A DNA stretch of 64,000 nucleotides from Marinobacter salexigens (GCF_018860765.1 NZ_JAHKPV010000001.1:919594-983593), one strand, 5' to 3'; shown: positions 17,958 to 26,467, counted from the stretch's first letter. Notes: a model not told the origin generated them from the sequence alone. Translations and numbers: made by a program.

Positions 17958-18188
17958 TTAGCTAAGGTGTTTCTTGATGTCTGCCGGGCTGGCCACTTTG
18001 CCCTCCACTATAATGTCATTGTTTAAAGCCAGAGCCGGTGTGCGCATGATGCCGGCGTCGATAATCGCATTCACGTCGGTGACCTTTTCCACTTCGTAAC
18101 TCAGGCCCAACTCATTAGCGGCTTCCTCGGCGTTGGCTGTAAGCTGTTTGCATTTGGCACAGCCACTTCCATAGATTGTCATTTTCAT
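17958..18188 (-). CDS. Small thioredoxin-like redox-active disulfide protein
   Basis: 76 residues from the ATG at 18188 (AAGGAAAT 5 bp upstream); a longer in-frame reading would run into the permease gene and lacks a ribosome site. It has a glutaredoxin-like fold with a redox pair Cys10-Ala-Lys-Cys13 in YGSGCAKCKQL, a cis-Pro in MRTPALALN and a short C-terminal helix. The family often lies beside ArsP-type permeases, as here (permease 43 bp upstream). It may reduce or ferry metalloid-thiol species to the permease; this is inference. Confidence 0.85.
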   Translation of the reverse strand: MKMTIYGSGCAKCKQLTANAEEAANELGLSYEVEKVTDVNAIIDAGIMRTPALALNNDIIVEGKVASPADIKKHLS

Positions 18189-18231
18189 AGTGATTTCCTT
18201 CCGGTGTTGGGGGTACGTATGAGGGCGGGTA

Positions 18232-19560
18232 TCAGGCGGACACCCACCAGTTACCATAGGCAAAGCCGGTGATCGTAGCCATCACTACAACCAGAGCGCA
18301 GTAAACCAGTGTTTTCTGCGTGCCCAGAATGGTGCGAATAACCAGCATGTTGGGTAATGACAGAGCTGGGCCAGCCAAAAGCAGCGCAAGGGCCGGGCCT
18401 TTGCCCATACCGGAACCCATCAGAGCTTCCACTATGGGCACTTCGGTCAGCGTAGAGAAATACATTAAAGCACCCAGCACCGAGGCAAGTATGGTGGAAA
18501 GCAGTGAGTTGTCACCAACCGCTATGGCTACCCATTCAGATGGAATCATGCCTTCGTGGCCGGGTCTGCCCAGCGCAAAACCCGCAACGAACACGCCAGC
18601 CAGCAGTAGCGGCAGGATCTGTTTTGCGAAATCCCAGCTCTGCACCGGCCATTCCCGGTCGTCTTCCCGCAGCATGGCAATCAGCATCAGCCCGCCGATG
18701 CCGATCACAAATGGTAGCTCGGGCATGCCGGGTGCCATTATGGCGATAACAGCAATGACGGCGCCCAGAGTCAGTAGTTGCACTGGGGGCCAGTTCCAGC
18801 GCCAGATCAGCAAACCACCTAAAGCTGCAGCCAGTGCGGCAGTGATCGGCCATTTGAGAGCGTGAATGGCCATCCAGGTATCGCTGTCTGCCGCCGCCCA
18901 GTTGGCGAATACAAGAATGCCGACCATAAGGGCAAAGAACAGGGCAATGATACCAACAGGTTTTTCTGCACTGTCGTCACCAAAGCCTCGAGCATTTGAG
19001 ACTGAACGCTGGGCTTCTTCCTTGCGATAGATCAGGTGCATGATGCCACCAATCACTATGGCAAAAACGATAGCGCCGACGGCCCGGGCAAGGCCGATTT
19101 CAGCACCCAGTACCTTGGCGGTCACCACAATGGCCATGATGTTGATGGCAGGGCCGGAATATAGAAAGGCTACTGCAGCTCCCAGGCCTGCGCCGCGACG
19201 ATAGATACCGCCAAACAGCGGCAGCACGGTGCAGGAGCAGACGGCCAGCAAGGTGCCGGACACAGATGCCACAGTAAAGGCAACGGGCTTGGGGGCGGCG
19301 GGGCCGAGATAACGCATCACCGAACCCTGACTGATATATACCGCCATGGCGCCGGCAATCAGGAATGCTGGCAGCAGGCACAGGATAACGTGTTCGCGGG
19401 CGTACCAGTTGGTCAGACGAAAAGCTTCAAGGATGGCGTTATCAAAGCGCTCGGTGCCGGCGGGTATGAAATAAATAGCCAGAAACACCAGTATCATGAA
19501 GAACAGCAGGTTGCCTTCCCGCTGATTGCTCCGGTATATCGCTAGTAGTTTTTCTGTCAT
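18232..19560 (-). CDS. Large ArsP-like permease (DUF318 family)
   Basis: 442 residues with about ten to twelve membrane segments. A conserved CSC motif occurs in AVCSCTVLPLFGGIYRRGAGLG at about 107-128, followed by FLYSGPAINIMAI. The repeat half has STLTEVPIVEALMGSGMGKG and LLAGPALSLPNML. It is more distant from the permease at 12886, which has one cysteine where this has two. The adjacent thioredoxin-like gene and the ars operon point to export of a metalloid species, possibly an organoarsenical. It is the first gene of the leftward operon and is divergent from the arsC-arsR fusion gene. Confidence 0.82.
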   Translation of the reverse strand: MTEKLLAIYRSNQREGNLLFFMILVFLAIYFIPAGTERFDNAILEAFRLTNWYAREHVILCLLPAFLIAGAMAVYISQGSVMRYLGPAAPKPVAFTVASVSGTLLAVCSCTVLPLFGGIYRRGAGLGAAVAFLYSGPAINIMAIVVTAKVLGAEIGLARAVGAIVFAIVIGGIMHLIYRKEEAQRSVSNARGFGDDSAEKPVGIIALFFALMVGILVFANWAAADSDTWMAIHALKWPITAALAAALGGLLIWRWNWPPVQLLTLGAVIAVIAIMAPGMPELPFVIGIGGLMLIAMLREDDREWPVQSWDFAKQILPLLLAGVFVAGFALGRPGHEGMIPSEWVAIAVGDNSLLSTILASVLGALMYFSTLTEVPIVEALMGSGMGKGPALALLLAGPALSLPNMLVIRTILGTQKTLVYCALVVVMATITGFAYGNWWVSA

Positions 19561-19690
19561 GTCGGGTTCCGGTTCCTTGGGTGATGCGTGTAGGCAACCA
19601 TAGAAGATAAGAAGACTATGTCATTCAGGTGTCTTTACTTTGTAACTTTCAACACCTATTATCGCTAAAAACAGATATATGGCAACTTGT

Positions 19691-19708
19691 ATATGCGAAA
19701 AATCATAT
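19691..19708. promoter_or_regulatory. Candidate operator in the divergent ars promoter region
   Basis: ATATG, 8-nt spacer, CATAT, with the right arm touching the start codon at 19707. Nearby ATATATG at 19676 and GTATATG at 19689 repeat the theme. The 146-bp divergent region between two ars transcripts is where an ArsR dimer should bind. Arms are only 5 bp, so this could be chance in AT-rich DNA. Confidence 0.3.
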
Positions 19709-20471
19709 GAAAAGAAAAGTTCTGTTCATCTGCACCGCAAACAGCGCCCGTTCATTGATGGCGGAGGCACTGTTGAGACACATGGCCGGAGATCAGTTTG
19801 AGGTGGCCAGTGCCGGTACTCAGCCTTCTGAGCCCAATTCCCTGGCTTTGCAGGTTTTGCAGGAGGCGGGAATACCCACCGAGGGTCTCCAGAGTAAATC
19901 GTTGGCGCATTTTCAGAATGAACACTGGGATTATGTGATCACTCTTTGTGAAAAAGCCGCCCGTGAGTGTGTGGCTTTTAGCCAGGGAGCCCAGCAAATC
20001 GCCTGGGATTTTCCAGACCCGGCCGCCAGTAACCGCCATGTAATATTTTCACTGACTCTGAAAGAGCTTAAAGAGCGGATAGGTCTGTTCACTCTGGTAC
20101 ATCAGAAAGGGACAGCCCTGAAACCCGAAGTTTATAAACCCGTGACTATATTTAAGGCTCTGGGTGACGATTTGCGGTTGGCTGCCCTGTTGTTGATCCG
20201 GGATCAGGCCAGACTTTGCGTGTGCGAATTGACCGAGGCTTTTGGGTTGGCACAGCCGAAAGTCAGCCGCCATCTGGCGATTCTTCGGGATGCAGGGTTG
20301 GTCGAAACGGAGCGTCGTGGTCAGTGGGTCTACTATTACCTTAACCCCCGGCTACCCGCCTGGGTTTCGCGGGTTGTGGATGAAACCGCCCGGAACAATG
20401 GCGCATTGATTGAAATGCCCCTGATGCAACTGCAGGCCATGGCTGATCGCCCGGCGGTGCAGTGCCCCTGA
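19707..20471 (+). CDS. Arsenate reductase (LMW phosphatase type) fused to an ArsR repressor domain
   Basis: 254 residues from ATG 19707. Residues 1-135 form a low-molecular-weight phosphatase-type arsenate reductase with the P-loop FICTANSARS (nucleophile Cys9, Arg15) and the acidic loop DFPDPA. Residues about 145-240 form a winged helix with KALGDDLRLAALLLI, the As(III)-binding LCVCELTEAF and recognition helix QPKVSRHLAILRDAGL. The protein would thus reduce As(V) and sense the As(III) product. It heads the rightward operon with GAPDH and arsJ, 45 bp upstream of the GAPDH gene. The reading frame is continuous with no sign of a sequencing fusion. Confidence 0.88.
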   Translation: MKRKVLFICTANSARSLMAEALLRHMAGDQFEVASAGTQPSEPNSLALQVLQEAGIPTEGLQSKSLAHFQNEHWDYVITLCEKAARECVAFSQGAQQIAWDFPDPAASNRHVIFSLTLKELKERIGLFTLVHQKGTALKPEVYKPVTIFKALGDDLRLAALLLIRDQARLCVCELTEAFGLAQPKVSRHLAILRDAGLVETERRGQWVYYYLNPRLPAWVSRVVDETARNNGALIEMPLMQLQAMADRPAVQCP

Positions 20472-20516
20472 TTATCAATCAGATACACGGATTACGAACC
20501 TATTGAGGAGTCCGCC

Positions 20517-21521
20517 ATGAGCAAGATCAAAGTAGGCATTAACGGATTTGGCCGCATTGGCCGACTGGCTCTGAGGGCAGCTTGGGGCTGGCCAGAGCTG
20601 GAGTTTGTCGCCATTAACGATCCGGGGGCGGATACCCACACTCTGGCGCACCTGTTGAACTTCGACAGTGTTCACGGTGTCTGGAGTCGCGAGGCTTCAG
20701 CCAGTGACGATGAGATGGTAATCGACGGCAAGCGCATTTCAGTTACCCATAACAAGGCCATCGGTGACACTGACTGGTCGGGCTGTGATGTGGTGATTGA
20801 AGCCAGTGGGGTCAACAAGAAGGTCGCGGTGCTTCAGGCATACCTGGATCAGGGCGTGAAACGTGTGGTGGCTACGGCACCAGTGAAAGAGGTCGGAGCT
20901 AAAAACATCGTTCTGGGTGTGAATGAGCATATTTTCGACCCGGCTCAGGACCGCATTCTCACCGCAGCCTCGTGCACCACGAATTGCCTGGCACCTGTGG
21001 TTAAGGTTATCCACGAGAAACTCGGCATCAAACATGGCTCTATCACCACTATTCACAGCCTGACCAATACTCAGACCATCCTCGATGCGCCTCATAAAGA
21101 CCTGCGTAGAGCCAGAGCCTGTGGCAGTTCGCTGATTCCCACCAGTACCGGTTCTGCAACCGCAATTATCGAGATCTTTCCGGAGCTGAAAGGGCGGTTG
21201 GATGGCCATGCCGTACGGATACCGCTTACCAATGCCTCGTTGACCGACTGTGTGTTTGAAGTGGAGACGCCAACAGATCGGGACACCGTGAACAGGTTGC
21301 TGAAAGAAGCCGCCGAGGGCGAACTGAAGGATATTCTGGGTTATGAAGAGCGCCCTTTGGTATCCATTGATTACAAGACGGATCCGCGCTCATCCATTGT
21401 CGATGCCTTATCCACGCTGGTTATCAATGGCACTCAGGTAAAAATCTACGCCTGGTATGACAATGAATGGGGTTACGCCAACCGCACCGTAGAGTTGGTG
21501 CGCAAGGTAGGTTCTGCCTGA
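20517..21521 (+). CDS. gapdh: ArsJ-associated glyceraldehyde-3-phosphate dehydrogenase
   Basis: 334 residues. NAD-binding [14 protein letters not shown] at the N-terminus, catalytic Cys in [11 protein letters not shown] (about 152), and [15 protein letters not shown] at the C-terminus. In arsenic operons this enzyme uses arsenate instead of phosphate to make unstable 1-arseno-3-phosphoglycerate, which ArsJ exports. Supporting that role, arsJ begins 1 bp after the stop. GAGGAG lies before the ATG. It is unlikely to be the only glycolytic GAPDH. Confidence 0.94.
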   Translation: MSKIKVGINGFGRIGRLALRAAWGWPELEFVAINDPGADTHTLAHLLNFDSVHGVWSREASASDDEMVIDGKRISVTHNKAIGDTDWSGCDVVIEASGVNKKVAVLQAYLDQGVKRVVATAPVKEVGAKNIVLGVNEHIFDPAQDRILTAASCTTNCLAPVVKVIHEKLGIKHGSITTIHSLTNTQTILDAPHKDLRRARACGSSLIPTSTGSATAIIEIFPELKGRLDGHAVRIPLTNASLTDCVFEVETPTDRDTVNRLLKEAAEGELKDILGYEERPLVSIDYKTDPRSSIVDALSTLVINGTQVKIYAWYDNEWGYANRTVELVRKVGSA

Positions 21522-21522
21522 T

Positions 21523-22716
21523 ATGAGCGCGGCCATTCGTCAATATCTAGTGATTACAGGCAACTACTGGGCCTTCACTCTGACGGATGGCGCGCTGCGT
21601 ATGTTGGTGGTGCTGCACTTCCATCAGCTGGGTTATTCGCCTCTGGAAATTGCCCTTTTGTTCATTTTTTACGAATTCTTCGGGGTTGTGACTAATTTGG
21701 TAGGCGGCTATCTGGGTGCCCGCATGGGGCTGAATCGCACCATGAATATCGGGCTATTCTTGCAGATTGCCGCTCTGGCCATGCTAGCAGTGCCAGCAGC
21801 CTTGCTGACCGTACCCTGGGTGATGGCGGCGCAGGCTGTGTCTGGCATTGCCAAAGACTTGAACAAAATGTCCGCCAAAAGCGGTATTAAGTCGCTGGTG
21901 CCAGATGCCCAGCAGGGCACTCTGTACAAATGGGTAGCCATACTGACCGGCTCGAAGAATACCCTGAAGGGTGTAGGTTTTTTCCTGGGTGGCGTATTGC
22001 TGATGTCGGCCGGTTTTACTGGCGCGGTGATAGTCATGGCCGTGGCGCTTGGTCTCGTGTGGTTGGCGAGCCTGTTCTTGCTCAAGCAGGAGCTGGGTAA
22101 GAGCAAGGCCAAGCCCAAGTTCAGTGAAATTTTGTCGAAAAGCCGGGCTATTAACGTGCTATCTGCAGCCCGGATGTTTCTATTCGGTGCTCGGGATGTC
22201 TGGTTTGTGGTGGCCCTGCCGGTCTACCTCCATACAGTCTTCGGCTGGGATTTCTGGAAGGTGGGGGGCTTTATGGCCACCTGGGTCATTGGCTATGGCT
22301 TTATCCAGACGGTCGCTCCCCGAATTACCGGCAATTTGGACAATAAACAGTCCGCCGTGCTCTGGGCCGCTGCCTTGGCGCTGATTCCCGCTGCTATTGC
22401 CACTGGCCTGATGCTGAATTGGTCACCGCAGGTCGTTATTGTTGGTGGCTTGCTGTTGTTCGGTGTGCTCTTTGCCATTAATTCCTCCCTGCACAGCTAC
22501 CTGATTGTCAGCTATGCCAGGGGTGATGGTGTCTCGCTGGATGTGGGTTTCTACTACATGTCCAATGCGGCGGGTCGGCTGCTGGGAACTGTCTTGTCCG
22601 GTTGGGTCTATCAGAGTTATGGCTTGGGGGCCTGCCTTTGGATTTCGGCAGGGCTTGTGGCCATAGCTGCTTTGTTTTCGTTGATGCTTCCCCAAAGGCA
22701 GGAAGCCCTGGCCTGA
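21523..22716 (+). CDS. arsJ: ArsJ organoarsenical efflux permease (major facilitator superfamily)
   Basis: 397 residues, twelve predicted membrane segments. The opening RQYLVITGNYWAFTLTDGALRM and the loop SGIAKDLNKMSAKSGIKSLV are characteristic of ArsJ. It exports 1-arseno-3-phosphoglycerate made by the preceding GAPDH; outside the cell that breaks down to arsenate, so the pair amounts to arsenate efflux. Spacing of 1 bp indicates coupled translation. It ends the rightward ars operon and converges on an outer-membrane protein gene 14 bp away. Confidence 0.95.
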   Translation: MSAAIRQYLVITGNYWAFTLTDGALRMLVVLHFHQLGYSPLEIALLFIFYEFFGVVTNLVGGYLGARMGLNRTMNIGLFLQIAALAMLAVPAALLTVPWVMAAQAVSGIAKDLNKMSAKSGIKSLVPDAQQGTLYKWVAILTGSKNTLKGVGFFLGGVLLMSAGFTGAVIVMAVALGLVWLASLFLLKQELGKSKAKPKFSEILSKSRAINVLSAARMFLFGARDVWFVVALPVYLHTVFGWDFWKVGGFMATWVIGYGFIQTVAPRITGNLDNKQSAVLWAAALALIPAAIATGLMLNWSPQVVIVGGLLLFGVLFAINSSLHSYLIVSYARGDGVSLDVGFYYMSNAAGRLLGTVLSGWVYQSYGLGACLWISAGLVAIAALFSLMLPQRQEALA

Positions 22717-22730
22717 CGCTTGATGACGCG

Positions 22731-23357
22731 TTAAAACCTCAGCACCAAACCAGCACCGGCTTCAACCTGAAGATAGCCACTGCTGCTATAGGTGAGCTTG
22801 CAACCTCCGGAGCAGAACACCGAGCCACCGGAATCCAGTGCGGTATAAACACCTCGCAGGTCAAGCCGCAGGCGCAGTTGCTCACTAATGAAAAATTGAT
22901 AGCCGCCGCCGAGGGACAGGGCAATGCGGTGGTGGGTATCGAATGCCGAATTGTTTGGTTCTAGGCGGGTTACGCCCAGTACGCCGGACGCAAAACCGCC
23001 GTAGGTTTTGCCGCCCGGAAAGTAAAGACCACCGAACTGTAGCTGGTAAATTGTTATGTCGATGGATTCTGTGCCCGGAGCAAACAGGCCGTTGTCGAGC
23101 TTTGCCGAGGTTTGCTGACGGCCGAAATATAACTCTCCCTGCTTGCCTGCCTCCTGTAGATCGAAGTTCAATGCCAGCCCCTGACTCACCGTGTCCTCAA
23201 ACCGGATTTGATCTTTGGTGTTGGTACCGGAGGATTCGATATCGATCGAGCTACTTGCGCGAAAGCCTGCGAAAGGTGCGATGCTAACGTCGGCCACCAC
23301 CGGTGACGCGAACAAGGCAAGACTTAACCCCCATGTAATTAACGGCTTAACGTTCAC
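22731..23357 (-). CDS. Small outer-membrane beta-barrel protein of unknown function
   Basis: 208 residues. Signal peptide with cleavage near ASPVVA-D23, then an eight-strand-like beta pattern ending in a C-terminal Phe (GLVLRF), resembling OmpW/OmpA-type small barrels. Two cysteines in FCSGGCKL near residue 181 may form a disulfide in an extracellular or periplasmic loop. No operon partner. I cannot name a function. Confidence 0.7.
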   Translation of the reverse strand: MNVKPLITWGLSLALFASPVVADVSIAPFAGFRASSSIDIESSGTNTKDQIRFEDTVSQGLALNFDLQEAGKQGELYFGRQQTSAKLDNGLFAPGTESIDITIYQLQFGGLYFPGGKTYGGFASGVLGVTRLEPNNSAFDTHHRIALSLGGGYQFFISEQLRLRLDLRGVYTALDSGGSVFCSGGCKLTYSSSGYLQVEAGAGLVLRF

Positions 23358-23485
23358 GGTTTCCGAGTTCCTGTTGTCGCGTTCTGGCGGAGTAGGGCCT
23401 TATGGTATAACGCATAAAAGTTGGGGGCGACCTTGCCAATCTGCGAGGTTGATCCATGAGCACGATCAAAACGGAGGTGTTTCGT

Positions 23486-23584
23486 ATGCCTGAACTCAGA
23501 CTAGCAGTAACCACTGGAGCCAATCGGAGTTCGAAGAATACCGGTTCTTTCTGGCGCAGCAATGATGAAGGGCTGCCTTGGTGA
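23486..23584 (+). CDS. Small ORF coupled to the downstream mannosyltransferase gene
   Basis: A 32-codon frame (begins MPELRLAVTTG, ends EGLPW) starts at ATG 23486 with a near-perfect GGAGGTG 7 bp upstream. An in-frame ATG at 23456 (GAGG 7 bp upstream) would give 42 residues. Its TGA (23582-23584) overlaps the GTG start of the next gene at 23581, a classic termination-reinitiation arrangement. I do not recognise the peptide. It could be a leader that sets translation of the tRNA-modifying enzyme, or a genuine microprotein. Confidence 0.5.
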   Translation: MPELRLAVTTGANRSSKNTGSFWRSNDEGLPW

Positions 23585-24720
23585 GTATCAAACCCCGCAT
23601 ATTGCTCCTGTCGGCTTACGATGCCGCCAGTCATAAACGTTGGCGGGAGCAACTCGTTCAACTCTTGCCGGACTATCACTGGCATACCTTGGCACTAGCC
23701 CCACGATTTTTTCAGTGGCGTATCCGCGGCAACGCTCTGAGTTGGCTTAACGAGCCTAGTTTTCAAGAATCCTGGGATTTGGTGGTTGCTACATCCATGG
23801 TGGACCTCGCAACCTTACGGGGGCTGCACCCACAACTGGCGAACACGCCTTGTTTGTTATACATGCATGAGAATCAGTTTGCCTTCCCCGTAAGCCATCA
23901 GCAGCAGGGGCGCGTAGAGCCTCAAATGGTGAACCTCTATGGCGCTATGGCTGCAGACTGTGTGGCATTCAACAGTGCCTGGAATCGAGACAGCTTTTTG
24001 CAAGGGGCGGGGGCGTTTTTGAACAAAATGCCGGATGCGGTGCCGAGCGGGCTGGTTGACAACCTGAAGCGTAAATCCGAGGTGCTGCCGGTGCCTATCG
24101 AAGACGCATTGTTTGAGGGCACACCAACGCCCTTGAATCGAGAGTGCCCGCATCTGCTCTGGAACCACCGTTGGGAATACGATAAAGGGCCAGACAGGCT
24201 GCTTAACTTTCTGGACGTGTTAGAAAGGCAGCAACAGCCGTATCGTCTGAGCGTGGTCGGAGAGAGTTTCCGTAACCATCCAAGCGCCTTTGCCCAGATA
24301 GCGACAAGGTTCCGTGATCGCATAGAAAATTGGGGGTTTCTGGAGAGCCGAACTAAATACGACAGACTGCTACGCAAAGCAGATGTTGTTCTATCAACGG
24401 CGCTTCATGATTTTCAGGGCTTGTCGATGCTGGAGGCTATGGCCGCTGGGTGCGCCCCATTGGCGCCGGATAGGTTGGCTTATCGGGAGTACGTGCCTCA
24501 CAGCTGTCGTTACGACAGCCATGAAGAGGATGCTGATACGGAAGCTAAGGCTGCAGTCGGTTGCTTGCAGCGGCTTATCGAAAAGCCGCCACCTTGCTGC
24601 CAACCCGATGCCTGGAGTGCGTCGGTACTTGCAGGGAGGTATCGATCCCTGTTTGACCGGCTCATCAAGATCGCGCCTAAGCCTGAACCTTCAAGTGATT
24701 CGATTGGATCAATGCAGTAA
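23581..24720 (+). CDS. tRNA-queuosine alpha-mannosyltransferase (GTDC1/DUF3524-like)
   Basis: 379 residues from the GTG at 23581. An N-terminal DUF3524-type domain contains the signature YMHENQFAFPV (His96-Glu-Asn-Gln99) and a GT-B C-terminal domain has LLWNHRWEYDKGPDRLL and STALHDFQGLSMLEAMAAGCAPL, with the nucleotide-sugar Glu. These match the enzyme that adds mannose to queuosine in tRNA-Asp, known from vertebrates (GTDC1) and inferred for bacterial homologues. No ATG start fits: the GTG follows GAAGGG and overlaps the stop of a short upstream ORF. tRNA target in this organism is inference. Confidence 0.82.
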   Translation: MSIKPRILLLSAYDAASHKRWREQLVQLLPDYHWHTLALAPRFFQWRIRGNALSWLNEPSFQESWDLVVATSMVDLATLRGLHPQLANTPCLLYMHENQFAFPVSHQQQGRVEPQMVNLYGAMAADCVAFNSAWNRDSFLQGAGAFLNKMPDAVPSGLVDNLKRKSEVLPVPIEDALFEGTPTPLNRECPHLLWNHRWEYDKGPDRLLNFLDVLERQQQPYRLSVVGESFRNHPSAFAQIATRFRDRIENWGFLESRTKYDRLLRKADVVLSTALHDFQGLSMLEAMAAGCAPLAPDRLAYREYVPHSCRYDSHEEDADTEAKAAVGCLQRLIEKPPPCCQPDAWSASVLAGRYRSLFDRLIKIAPKPEPSSDSIGSMQ

Positions 24721-24747
24721 GGCTTGGCGAGCAGGGTCGATTGATGG

Positions 24748-25152
24748 TCAGGCTTTCTGTTCGGGAACTTCTCGAATACGGCCTTGTTCATCAATGGCCA
24801 CGTAGACAAACCTGCCTTCGGTGACTTTGCGCGGATTTTTTGCCGTGCGGTCAAGGGTCCATACTTCCACATTAATTTTCATGGAGCTGCGGCCTATGTC
24901 TACTAATTCGCAGTAACAGCCGACTTGGGAGCCGACTCGTAACGGAGAGAGAAATTCCATCCCGTCCATGGCCACGGTAGCGTTGCGGCCCAAAGAAATA
25001 CGCCCAGCGACGGTAGCTGCGGCAATATCCATCTGTTTGACCAGCCAACCGGCGAAGACATCGCCATTGGCGTTTGTATCCTGAGGTAATGGAACGATCT
25101 GAAGGGTTAAGTCGCCCCGGGGCTGGGGTTTATCGTCATCGTATGCAGTCAT
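24748..25152 (-). CDS. yciA: Acyl-CoA thioesterase, YciA-like hotdog protein
   Basis: 134 residues, one hotdog domain. The segment PQDTNANGDVFAGWLVKQMDIAAA carries the conserved Asn and Asp of the YciA/BACH active site, and INVEVWTLDR matches the family core strand. It hydrolyses acyl-CoAs of mixed chain length to free CoA. It is the only leftward gene between two rightward transcripts. Confidence 0.9.
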   Translation of the reverse strand: MTAYDDDKPQPRGDLTLQIVPLPQDTNANGDVFAGWLVKQMDIAAATVAGRISLGRNATVAMDGMEFLSPLRVGSQVGCYCELVDIGRSSMKINVEVWTLDRTAKNPRKVTEGRFVYVAIDEQGRIREVPEQKA

Positions 25153-25252
25153 GGATCACGCCTTTTGTTATCTAGAATTATTTTCTTAGCATGTTAACGG
25201 GATGGCGACTCTCTGCAAGGGTATTTTCTCAATGAAGCCTATATTCCATCGA

Positions 25253-25286
25253 CTGTAACAAAGTTGTCACAGAGCGTTCGTAGGAT
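25253..25286 (+). promoter_or_regulatory. Pho box and -10 element of the pstS promoter
   Basis: Tandem 11-mers CTGTAACAAAG (25253-25263) and TTGTCACAGAG (25264-25274) match the PhoB consensus. Six bases later comes a -10 hexamer TAGGAT (25281-25286) with no usual -35, as in PhoB-activated promoters. The same 6-bp spacing occurs at phoB in this window. Confidence 0.88.
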
Positions 25287-25344
25287 GCACTCATCGGAAA
25301 CGCACATCCGACATAACGTCCTAAACTGAAACCGGAGACTCGAC

Positions 25345-26388
25345 GTGATAAAACTCAATAAAACATTCGCTACATTGGCGCTGGCTGGCACCGTCGCTGT
25401 CATGTCCGCACCGGCGATGGCTCGTGACACTATCAGTATTGTGGGATCATCCACGGTTTACCCGTTCGCTACTGTTGTGGCTGAGCGTTTTGGCTCCAAC
25501 ACAGATTTCTCTACGCCGAAAATGGAATCCACAGGTTCCGGCGGTGGCATGAAGATTTTTTGTCAGGGTATCGGTACACAGAACCCTGATATCACCAATG
25601 CTTCCCGTCGTATGAAGAGCTCTGAGTTCGAGCTTTGCCAGAGCAACGGCGTGAAAGACATTGTTGAATTCCGTATTGGTTCTGACGGCATCGTGATTGC
25701 CAGCTCGCAGGAAGCAGATCACATGGATCTGACCCTGAAGCAGCTGTTCCTGGCCCTGGGTGAGAAAGTACCGCAGAATGGCGAGTGGGTTGCTAACCCC
25801 AATAAAAACTGGAGCGATGTTGACTCCAGCTTGCCAAACAAGCCTATCCGCGTAATGGGACCGCCTCCGACTTCCGGTACCCGTGATTCATTCAATGAAC
25901 TGGCGTTGGAAGGTGGTTGTGATCAGCTACAGGAAGCCGAAAGCCTGAGCAAAGATGAGCACAAGGCGATCTGCCAGAGTATTCGTGAAGACGGAGCCTT
26001 CATCGAAGCGGGTGAGAACGATAACCTGATTGTTCAGAAACTCATCGGTGACAAAGACATGTACGGTGTGTTCGGTTACAGCTTCCTGGAAGAGAATGCT
26101 GACCGTTTGCAGGCGGCCTCCCTCAACGGTGTTGAGCCTACTCAGGCAAACATCGCAGAAGATAAGTACCCGGTTGCACGCTCTTTGTTCTTCTACGTGA
26201 AGAAGGCTCACGTGGGCGTGGTTCCTGGTATCGTTGAGTACGCTTCCGAGTTCGTCAGCCCCCGTGCCATGGGCCCGAACGGTTACCTGAAAGATGTGGG
26301 TCTCATCGTACCGACTCGCGAAGCTTTGATGGAGCTTCAGGACAAGGTAGAAAATATGCCTAACCTGACTCTGAATGAGCTGAAGTAA
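25345..26388 (+). CDS. pstS: Periplasmic phosphate-binding protein PstS
   Basis: 347 residues. GTG start at 25345 with GGAG 8 bp upstream. Sec signal peptide cleaved after PAMA (about 26), then ISIVGSSTVYPFA, the phosphate-loop motif, STGSGGGMKIFCQG, ITNASRRM and the anion-binding PPPTSGTRDSF. It captures phosphate in the periplasm and delivers it to PstCA. It heads the operon pstS-pstC-pstA-pstB-phoU and is preceded by a Pho box, so it should be strongly induced by phosphate starvation. Confidence 0.96.
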   Translation: MIKLNKTFATLALAGTVAVMSAPAMARDTISIVGSSTVYPFATVVAERFGSNTDFSTPKMESTGSGGGMKIFCQGIGTQNPDITNASRRMKSSEFELCQSNGVKDIVEFRIGSDGIVIASSQEADHMDLTLKQLFLALGEKVPQNGEWVANPNKNWSDVDSSLPNKPIRVMGPPPTSGTRDSFNELALEGGCDQLQEAESLSKDEHKAICQSIREDGAFIEAGENDNLIVQKLIGDKDMYGVFGYSFLEENADRLQAASLNGVEPTQANIAEDKYPVARSLFFYVKKAHVGVVPGIVEYASEFVSPRAMGPNGYLKDVGLIVPTREALMELQDKVENMPNLTLNELK

Positions 26389-26411
26389 ACCGGAATATTT
26401 CGGTTAATGCA

Positions 26412-26439
26412 GGGTGCAGGCGTACACGAGCCTGCACCC
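26412..26439 (+). terminator. Intercistronic hairpin between pstS and pstC
   Basis: Perfect 10-bp stem GGGTGCAGGC / GCCTGCACCC with an 8-nt loop, starting 24 bp after the pstS stop, followed by TTCTGTG rather than a T-run. It would cause partial termination or protect the pstS message from 3' decay, giving more PstS than permease. Confidence 0.6.
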
Positions 26440-26467
26440 TTCTGTGTAGTTGAAGACAGGAATTCTC

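Noticed and set aside
23585..24720. Ordinary glycosyltransferase of a surface polysaccharide
   Set aside because: The HENQ and WNHRWEYDKGP motifs point to the tRNA-queuosine mannosyltransferase branch, and no polysaccharide genes are adjacent.
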